Part shown: in pieces, positions 1 through 6,900 of the stretch | Position numbering within the stretch: the first letter of the stretch is position 1 | Layout of the letters: each line of letters begins with the position of its first letter | DNA from: Candidatus Omnitrophota bacterium | GTDB taxonomy: Bacteria; Omnitrophota; Gorgyraeia; Duberdicusellales; 4484-171 | Reading direction: 5' to 3' | Length of the DNA: 11,836 nucleotides | Assembly: GCA_030601015.1 (NCBI GenBank) | Contig: JAUVUO010000021.1 | Span: 1-11,836 of the forward strand | The notes under the pieces: generated by a model | The model's database searches: none | Told to the model about the DNA's origin: nothing | What the model saw: the letters and a program-made list of their open reading frames with translations, nothing else | Translations under genes and position numbers: made by a program

Positions 1-137
1 ACATTCTTTTTAATATATGCCAAAAGTTCATATCCATTAACAACAGTATCTACTATGTAATCTTTTTCAATTAATAAATCTTTTAATGTTTCACGAAGGT
101 CTTGATTATCATCGGCAATTAAAATTTTTTTTTGCAT
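1..137 (-). CDS. Response regulator receiver-domain protein, N-terminal 45 residues only (cut by window edge)
   Basis: The gene starts at the ATG at 137 and runs off the left edge after 45 codons. The visible part reads MQKKILIADDNQDL, followed by an amphipathic helix and a second strand (YIVDTVVNGYELL). This is the beta1-alpha1-beta2 start of a CheY-like receiver, with the acidic pocket Asp9-Asp10. The phospho-acceptor Asp, the conserved Thr/Lys and any output domain lie outside the window, so it cannot be told whether this is a single-domain regulator or a larger fusion. An SD-like AAAGGT lies just upstream, inside the previous gene. The start overlaps the end of the REC-GGDEF-HD-GYP gene by 19 bp in the -1 frame, which points to translational coupling in one operon. 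The overlap includes an A9 run (125-133), which could also allow a frameshift fusion. The family call is fairly sure; the role is open. Confidence 0.85.
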   Translation of the reverse strand, partial: MQKKILIADDNQDLRETLKDLLIEKDYIVDTVVNGYELLAYIKKN

Positions 138-1729
138 ATACCTTTACCCTTTTTTTTCTGTTTTTCTATAGTTCGAATAAAACTTTTTACCACATCAGGA
201 TCGAATTGTGTACCTATGCCTTCTTTTACTATTTTCATAGCCTCTTCTTCTTTGAAAGCCTTTCTGTAAGGCCTATCGGAGGTCAAAGCTTGATAGACAT
301 CAGCTACTGAAATTATCCTTGCGGCTAACGGTATATCTTTGCCTTTTAACCCCTTAGCATAGCCTTTGCCATCAAACCTTTCATGATGATATAAAACTGC
401 AGGAACTACACTTTCTAAAAAGTGGATACATCTTATTATCTCTGCCCCAATCTGAGGATGTTTCTTTATTTTTTCATATTCTTTTTTTGTCAGTTTAGTT
501 CGTTTATGCAATATCTTATCGGGTATCCCTATCTTACCTAAATCATGTAAAGTTGCCGCATGCTTAAGGGATTCTATCTCTTTATTAGAAAGTTTAAGTT
601 CTTTACCGATCTGTATCACTATAGAAACCATGCATTCCGCGTGTTCACATGTATAACAATCTTTAGCCTCTATAGCTCTTGCAAAAGCATATATTGACTC
701 TAACAATGTTTGATTAACACGATTTTTCATTTTATGAAGTTTTTCCTTAAGTTTAGATATGGTCTCTTTGCCTGGTTTTTCAATAATATTATTAAGGTAT
801 CTTTTAGAAATTCCCCCATATACGTAAAGGTTATTCCCCCCTCTATCTTTAGCTTCTCTTAATGCTTGATCAACTGAATTAAGAAATGTGGATTCCGTAT
901 TAACTCCATTCTCCGGATAACTTGATATCCCCATACTTATTTTAAGTTTTATTTTTTTACCTTTAGAATCAAAGACTTTCTCTTTTAAAATTGCTAATTG
1001 TCTTTCTCCAAAGGTCATAGACCCCTTTTGATCCGTATCAGGCAATATAAGTAAAAATTCTTCTCCGCCATATCTAACAACGACATCATTAACTCTAACG
1101 GCATCGGATAACCACTTAGCAAATTCTTTTAAGATAAGGTCGCCAAATTGATGGCCGTAAGTATCATTAATGGATTTAAAATATCCAATATCAATCATTA
1201 TTATAGATAATGACGATCCATTTCGTTTAGCTCTTTTAAATTCCGCAAAAAGCCGCTCTCTTAGATATCTATAATTATATAAATCGGTTAAGGGGTCTTT
1301 CAAACTCAACTCTTTCAATTTCGCTAATAATTGTAAATTGTCCATAGAAAGTTTCTGCAGATTCAAACCTTTTTTAATTATTATCCGTAGTTCATCCATG
1401 TTAATGGGTTTTTGCAAATAAGCGAATGCCCCTTCATTTAAAACGGCAATCGAACTTTCAAGGGACGCGTAACCTGTAAACATTATCACCACTATATCTT
1501 TGTTTATTCTTTTTATTTTTTTAATAAGAGTAATACCATCTCCATCCGGGAGTTTAAGATCCAGCATAACAACATTATAAAAATTATTAATTAACTCCTT
1601 TTCTGCTTGCTTTAGTGTCCCGACACCTTTGACTTTATATCCATCTTCAAATAATATATCTTTTAAATTTAAACAGATATTACTATCGTCATCTACAACT
1701 AGCAAATTATTAGTTTTTTTCATCTTCAT
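119..1729 (-). CDS. Response regulator with GGDEF and HD-GYP domains: predicted bifunctional c-di-GMP cyclase/phosphodiesterase
   Basis: The 536 residues fall into three domains. A receiver (about 6-122) has the acidic residues Asp13-Asp15, phospho-acceptor Asp57, Thr85 and Lys107-Pro108. A GGDEF domain (about 142-306) has metal Asp180, guanine-contacting Asn188 and Asp197, signature GGEEF at 221-225, and an RxxD inhibitory site (Arg212, Asp215) five residues ahead. An HD-GYP domain (about 340-520) has Glu354, His363, the HD pair 395-396, His424, His448-His449 and Asp477, all expected metal ligands. GGDEF proteins make c-di-GMP from two GTP; HD-GYP proteins hydrolyse it to pGpG/GMP. Both sites look intact, so phosphorylation may switch the balance (inference). 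Oddities: the second Asp of the usual DxD in GGDEF is Gly182, and the GYP motif reads GYA (Ala458). No membrane segment is seen. The gene starts 2 bp after the upstream kinase stop; a second ATG at 1723 is an alternative start. The product is probably a target of one of the two operon kinases. Confidence 0.93.
   Translation of the reverse strand: MKMKKTNNLLVVDDDSNICLNLKDILFEDGYKVKGVGTLKQAEKELINNFYNVVMLDLKLPDGDGITLIKKIKRINKDIVVIMFTGYASLESSIAVLNEGAFAYLQKPINMDELRIIIKKGLNLQKLSMDNLQLLAKLKELSLKDPLTDLYNYRYLRERLFAEFKRAKRNGSSLSIIMIDIGYFKSINDTYGHQFGDLILKEFAKWLSDAVRVNDVVVRYGGEEFLLILPDTDQKGSMTFGERQLAILKEKVFDSKGKKIKLKISMGISSYPENGVNTESTFLNSVDQALREAKDRGGNNLYVYGGISKRYLNNIIEKPGKETISKLKEKLHKMKNRVNQTLLESIYAFARAIEAKDCYTCEHAECMVSIVIQIGKELKLSNKEIESLKHAATLHDLGKIGIPDKILHKRTKLTKKEYEKIKKHPQIGAEIIRCIHFLESVVPAVLYHHERFDGKGYAKGLKGKDIPLAARIISVADVYQALTSDRPYRKAFKEEEAMKIVKEGIGTQFDPDVVKSFIRTIEKQKKKGKGICKKKF
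125..133 (-). other. A9 homopolymer (possible slippery site) in a -1 gene overlap
   Basis: In the mRNA the overlap of the REC-GGDEF-HD-GYP gene with the next receiver gene contains nine consecutive A. The upstream frame reads TGC AAA AAA AAA TTT TAA. The downstream gene starts in the -1 frame with ATG CAA AAA AAA ATT. The zero frame contains an A-AAA-AAA heptamer of the kind used for -1 slippage, and an SD-like AAAGGT lies a few bases upstream. The sequence and phase are seen directly; any frameshifting is inference. Confidence 0.4.
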
Positions 1730-1731
1730 TG

Positions 1732-3513
1732 TTAATCCATTCTCGAAAACTTTATTAAGACTTCCGTTCCTTTACCAAAATCGCTCTTAATCCCAATCTC
1801 ACCTCTGTGAAGCTGCACTATATTCTTAGCAATGGCTAATCCAATGCCGGTGCCGCGTGCTTTTGTAGTAAAATAAGGTTCAAATATATGGTTCAGGTCT
1901 TCTTCATTTATCCCTGTCCCAGTATCCTTTATTGAGACATTTATTTTATAGTTTACCACAAAAGCGCTAATAATCAATTGCCCTTTGCCGTCCATAGCAT
2001 AAATAGCATTTATAAGTATATTGGAAAATAATCTATTAAGCTGTATCTCGTCACCCTTAATTAGCAGCGGTTCTTTATTTATTTTATTAATTATATTAAT
2101 TGTTTCAGGAATTTGAACTTTTATAATACTCGACAAAATAATTCCGCCTAAGTCGACAATTTTTAAATTTAATTTTTTTGTCTTTGAAAAAGATAAAATA
2201 TTTTCTATAACGATATTTGATTCAAGAATCTTTTCATCTATCAAGTTTAAATGCTTACTAATCGATTCATCCTTATCACTACACTTCATTTTAAGAAAAT
2301 AAGTTGAATTTTTCATAACAGCTAATTGATTTCTAAATTCATGTCCTAATATATTTGCTACTTTACCCATTGCCGCAAATTTTTCTGAATTAGCTAGTTT
2401 TTTCTTTAAATTTTTTAATTCTCTCATATCTTTAGCGATACACAGGATATTGGTACTCTTGCCCTCAACTTTTTCAATAAAAGAAAAAGTTATTATTACC
2501 GGAATACATCTATCATCTTTTGATATCAGATTCAATTCTAAATTTATAAGCCCAATCGTTGATAACTTAATGAGTTCACCATTTTTTATTGATGTTATCT
2601 CATCTTTTTCAAACAAATTAAATATTGATAATCCTATTAACTCTTCTTCGGAATATCCTAACACTCCGCAAGCTACTTTATTTACTTCCAAAATTTTATT
2701 GTCTAAATTAACTACAAACAATATGTCCTTGATTGAGGATATAATGTTTTCAAATTTTAGCATGTAGTTTTCAGCAATCTTTTTGCTTTTGATAAGATTT
2801 GCTGTTATCTCTAAGCTAAACATTTTCAATATATTTAAAACTGCCCAAGCAATCATTAGAGCGCATAGCATTCGAAATACTTGTACAGGAACAGATATGA
2901 ATTTCAAAAAAGATTCACTATTAATATAAATAGCTGGAAAAAAATTCGCTTTTGTAACGATTATTCCTGCGAAAACACTATAAAAAAACATAGCAAATGA
3001 GGCCAGAATAAAATAATTAAAAACTTTTAATCTTTTTAATTCTTCAGATTTCTCTCTACAATAAGCAAAAAACCCTAATCCAGCCATAAAAGCGCCGGAA
3101 AAGCCCAAAATGTATCTAGGCCAAATACTAAAATCATATTTTGATAAAATCATGCATAAAGCCATAAACCCGGTAAAAGACAAAGTAAGCCATTTATTTA
3201 AAAAATTTTTAAATGTCAATTTAATTAATCTGCTTCCAAACTCAAACAAAAAAATAAACGAAATTGATAAACATACAGCCCTTATCAAATCCCAAGATTG
3301 ACTTTTATAACCTTTTATAACCGTAAAAACATCGAGCCACTCGTTAATTCCTTGAAAAATACCGAATAACCCTATCAGCCATAAAATATTCGATACTTTA
3401 AATCTGCTATCCTTAGGCAAATTCATAAGAATAACTGTACCCATAATAAAAAAGACTAGTCCATAAAAAAAGAATATAACGTCAAGATTATTGATAAAAA
3501 AAGTTACTAACAT
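1732..3513 (-). CDS. Membrane sensor histidine kinase: 7-TM sensor region, PAS, HisKA, HATPase
   Basis: The 593 residues begin with about seven hydrophobic segments (roughly 10-31, 42-60, 78-97, 107-124, 133-151, 165-185, 208-230), giving an integral membrane input module with almost no periplasmic domain. A helical linker leads to a PAS domain (about 252-365). The transmitter follows: H-box with phospho-acceptor His391 (HEFRN), N-box Asn498/Asn502, G1 DTGTG at 530-534, FEPYFTTK at 544-551, and G2 GTGIG at 554-558. All catalytic motifs are intact, so it should autophosphorylate. There is no receiver on the protein. It sits between a single-domain receiver gene (18 bp upstream) and the REC-GGDEF-HD-GYP gene (2 bp downstream), which are its most likely partners (inference). 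The HATPase motifs resemble those of the 1755-residue kinase. The SD before ATG 3513 is weak (AAAAAG). The TAA of the upstream receiver gene is in frame seven codons before this ATG, so no longer version is possible. The signal sensed is unknown. Confidence 0.92.
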   Translation of the reverse strand: MLVTFFINNLDVIFFFYGLVFFIMGTVILMNLPKDSRFKVSNILWLIGLFGIFQGINEWLDVFTVIKGYKSQSWDLIRAVCLSISFIFLFEFGSRLIKLTFKNFLNKWLTLSFTGFMALCMILSKYDFSIWPRYILGFSGAFMAGLGFFAYCREKSEELKRLKVFNYFILASFAMFFYSVFAGIIVTKANFFPAIYINSESFLKFISVPVQVFRMLCALMIAWAVLNILKMFSLEITANLIKSKKIAENYMLKFENIISSIKDILFVVNLDNKILEVNKVACGVLGYSEEELIGLSIFNLFEKDEITSIKNGELIKLSTIGLINLELNLISKDDRCIPVIITFSFIEKVEGKSTNILCIAKDMRELKNLKKKLANSEKFAAMGKVANILGHEFRNQLAVMKNSTYFLKMKCSDKDESISKHLNLIDEKILESNIVIENILSFSKTKKLNLKIVDLGGIILSSIIKVQIPETINIINKINKEPLLIKGDEIQLNRLFSNILINAIYAMDGKGQLIISAFVVNYKINVSIKDTGTGINEEDLNHIFEPYFTTKARGTGIGLAIAKNIVQLHRGEIGIKSDFGKGTEVLIKFSRMD

Positions 3514-3531
3514 CTTTTTGAGTAAATTTTT

Positions 3532-3915
3532 TTATAAATTAATTTTATTTTTTTTTATAATTGCTTCCAGCATAAAAATAAGTTTATCAATATTAATGGG
3601 TTTTTGGATTACAGTATACGTACTATCCTCTAATCCTCTTTTAAATACTTCGTCATCAGCAAAAGCGGTTATCATAATAACATCTAATTTCGGAGCTATC
3701 TTTTTTAAAATACCTAAGGTTTCTACACCGCTAATACCCGGCATCTTAACATCCATGAGAACTACATCCGGTTCATTTTTTTTTACAATTTCAATAGCCT
3801 TATACCCGTCATGCACATCAATTGCATCAAACCCTTTAAACTCCAAAATGTCTATCAAGTTTTCACAAAGGCATTCATTATCATCAACTATAAGAATCTT
3901 AGGCTTTTTTCTCAA
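3532..3915 (-). CDS. Single-domain (CheY-like) response regulator, TTG start
   Basis: This 127-residue protein is one complete receiver domain with nothing after it. It has Asp11-Asp12 in the acidic pocket, phospho-acceptor Asp55 (VVLMDVKMPG), switch Thr83, and Lys105-Pro106. It has no DNA-binding or enzymatic output, so it probably works by protein contact, as a phosphorelay intermediate or as a phosphate sink. The start is TTG at 3915: the codon directly before it is an in-frame TAA, and a strong AAAAGGAG (3923-3930) sits seven bases upstream, so the start is well fixed. It begins 16 bp after the stop of the 1755-residue kinase and ends 18 bp before the 7-TM kinase, and so could serve either. 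Its alpha4-beta5 region (QKPINIDKL) closely matches that of the GGDEF/HD-GYP receiver (QKPINMDEL), which suggests shared kinase recognition or common descent (inference). Confidence 0.93.
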   Translation of the reverse strand: MRKKPKILIVDDNECLCENLIDILEFKGFDAIDVHDGYKAIEIVKKNEPDVVLMDVKMPGISGVETLGILKKIAPKLDVIMITAFADDEVFKRGLEDSTYTVIQKPINIDKLIFMLEAIIKKNKINL

Positions 3916-3922
3916 TTACTAT

Positions 3923-3930
3923 CTCCTTTT
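3923..3930 (-). promoter_or_regulatory. Strong Shine-Dalgarno fixing a TTG start
   Basis: AAAAGGAG on the minus strand, seven bases before the TTG at 3915. It lies between the stop of the giant kinase gene and the receiver gene. The good SD together with the TAA codon immediately before TTG decides the start. Confidence 0.8.
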
Positions 3931-3931
3931 G

Positions 3932-6900
3932 TTACGAAGCTAAAGGGAATTCGACTGTAAAATTAGTCCCTTTGTTTACCTCTGATTTAACATTAATAAA
4001 ACCCCCATTTTTTTCTATAATCATTTTACAAATCGACAGGCCAAAGCCAATACCCCTTGCTTTTGTTGTAAATAAAGGTTGAAAAATTTTACTTATATTC
4101 TCAGTTTGAATTCCAACACCTGTATCTATAAATGAAATTCCCACTGTATTCTTAATCTTAACGACTTCGATTGTAAGGCTCCCTTTTTTATTCATAGCTT
4201 CTATTCCATTCTTAATTATATTATGAAAAGCCATGCATAACTGATCTTTATCAACCTTTAGATAGATAGCCTTAACTGAAATCTTTTTGATAATTTTTAT
4301 TTCTTCAGGTATTCGCGAAGCAACAAGAGCATCATCAATCATGGAATATATACTCACTAATTCTTTTTTTGGACTTTTAATCCCTGATAAACTTAAAAGA
4401 CTATCAATAGTAGCCGTTGAATTTTTAACCTCTGATTCAATACGTTCAATATGCTCATATACTTTTTTATCACAATTACCTAATTTCAATTTAAGATAAT
4501 ACGCTGAACTACTAATAACATTTAGAGGATTACGTATTTCATGAGATATGCTCCCTGATAGCTGGCCGAATACCGCTAACCTTTCAGCAACAATCAAATC
4601 ATCTTGTGTTTTTCTTAGCTGGCGTGTACGTTCTTCAACCATTTCTTCAAGATGATCATGATGCCGTTGAAGAACTATTTCTGTTTGCCTCATTTTTTCT
4701 ACTAAACGGGCATTTTCTAATGATATGGCCGCTTGATAAGTGAGAAGCCTTACCATTTCAGTTCGTTCGGGAGTAAATATACCCTCGGACAACCTGTTTT
4801 CCAAATAAAGAACTCCAATCAAATAACTTTGTTTTATTACAGGAATACATAAAACCGATCTTAATTTCATTTTCTGAACTTCTGGATTAGTCTTAAATTT
4901 GCCTTCCTCTAAAGCATTTTCAAGCATTACTAGTTCCCTTGTACGATAAACATACCGGACTATTGCATGGCAAATGTTTTGGTATTCTTCAAATTTTTCT
5001 TTTTTTGTCCTAACAATTTCTTTCTCTGTAATATGACTTTCAGCCCGTATAATTAATTCGTTATTTTCTTTTATAATCAAAAACCCGTGTTGAGCCCCTG
5101 AACTTTCCAGCACAACATTCATTATTTTATGTAAGAGGACATCTTCGCCCATTTCCGCGGGAACAACTAGATATGATTTCATAAGATAATTAAAATCTAT
5201 ATTCGGCAAGGTAGAAGATAGCTCAATTGGTGAAGTCGAAACTGATGGATGTTCATCTTCAATTAAATCTGTATATTTATTCATAAGTAAGTCAACCTTT
5301 CGTTCTGCCTTACAACTTTTATATAACGATATTGCTTCTTTAAAATATTTAGATGCATATGCCGTTGTATTATACTGACATTTAAAAGATCGGTTTCCTT
5401 TATTATCAGAAAAAAATTGGCTAAAATTCTTTTTATTTTTGTCTTTTGATTGAAAATTTAAGAGTCCATCTCTAAATCCGCTATGTATCTCTACAAACTC
5501 ACCTAAACATTCGTTTATATAACCTTCCAAAAATGTATAACCATAATAATGGGCAATTTCGATTGCATCCAGGTAAAGACTTCTTGCTTCTCTAATATCT
5601 CCGGTAACTCTTTCTACTTCAGCGTAAAGAAAAGCCAAATACGGCTTAAGTAATGGACCATACTTAACCCATTCTTCAATATTTTTTATAAGCGGCTCGA
5701 TATAATCAAAAACGCTTTGTTTTGTTTTATATTTAACCCCTTCCGCGTGCAAGGCCAAGGCGTTTAAAGCCAAAAAAACGTGCCATTGTCTTTTTAAAAC
5801 ATTATCTGTTAAACCTGTTAAATAATCATTCACTTTTTGTAAATAAACTTCTGTTTTTTCAAATTCGCCAAAATAATAAGATACTATACCAATATGGACA
5901 AAATAACTACCAACACAAGATATGTGGTTATCCTTTTCCCAAAGACGAATATTTTTTGTTATATCAATATGGGAATGTTTATTTTTCATAGGTTCAATCC
6001 AACCATACTTCATAGCTTCTGACAAACGAACTGAAAAATTTAAATGATATTTATTAGAAAAATCAAAGCATTCATTCGCGTAATCTTCTATCTTTTGAAA
6101 ATCATTACCTTGTACCTGTAAATTCCACATCAAAGGACCGTAAGACAAACCTGCATTATAAAGATCACCTGAATTCTTGCCGCATTGGATTGATTTTAAA
6201 CAATAAGCCACAATATCTTGAGGATGACTGCGGGTATGCATATTACACCAAACTATCCCATTCATTCCGCGTGTCGCTCCAAAAGTATTGGGATATCTTT
6301 GACTTAAATTAAACGCAAGATCTTCATATTTAAAAGCTTTATCAAATTCGCCTTTTTCACCAAGATAAAGAGCCATTATCGCGAATGAATAAATTACTGA
6401 TTCGTCCATCCCTCCTGAAAGACAATGTAAAGTTGACATAACTGCTGATAAGTACAATTGAGAGACTAAACCTGACATATAAAGGTCAGGTATCAATTCA
6501 CTATAAAATGACAATTCAATTTTACTTTTACGTTCTTTTGTAAAAGGCATATTCAAAAGCATATTCCATACATCTAAATCCTTGAATACGGCATCGTTCA
6601 TTAATTGTTCTCTTTTTTTCTCCGCCTCTTTAGAATCTGTTGGTATAGCCTTACCAAAATAGCTTAATCCTCTATTAGCAGTTTCTATAGCTTTTATAAA
6701 ATTACCAATTGATGAAAGAGAGGTTGTCTGCTCGGCTAAACACTCTGTTTTATCTAAATCGGATTTAGCATTATCCAAAAGCAAATTAAGTAACTTTTCC
6801 GAAGTGGAATAATCTCCGCACATTAGTTCTGTTTTGGCACTATTTTGATAAATTTTAAAAGTCTCTTCATAATGGGTATCCCAAGAATCATTCGGTAAAA

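Noticed and set aside
86..310. Plus-strand ORFs inside the minus-strand genes (for example 86-310, 2450-2767, 3110-3301, 3491-3943, 4287-4499)
   Set aside because: They mirror well-supported kinase and regulator genes, show no domain, and are explained by AT-rich antisense reading.
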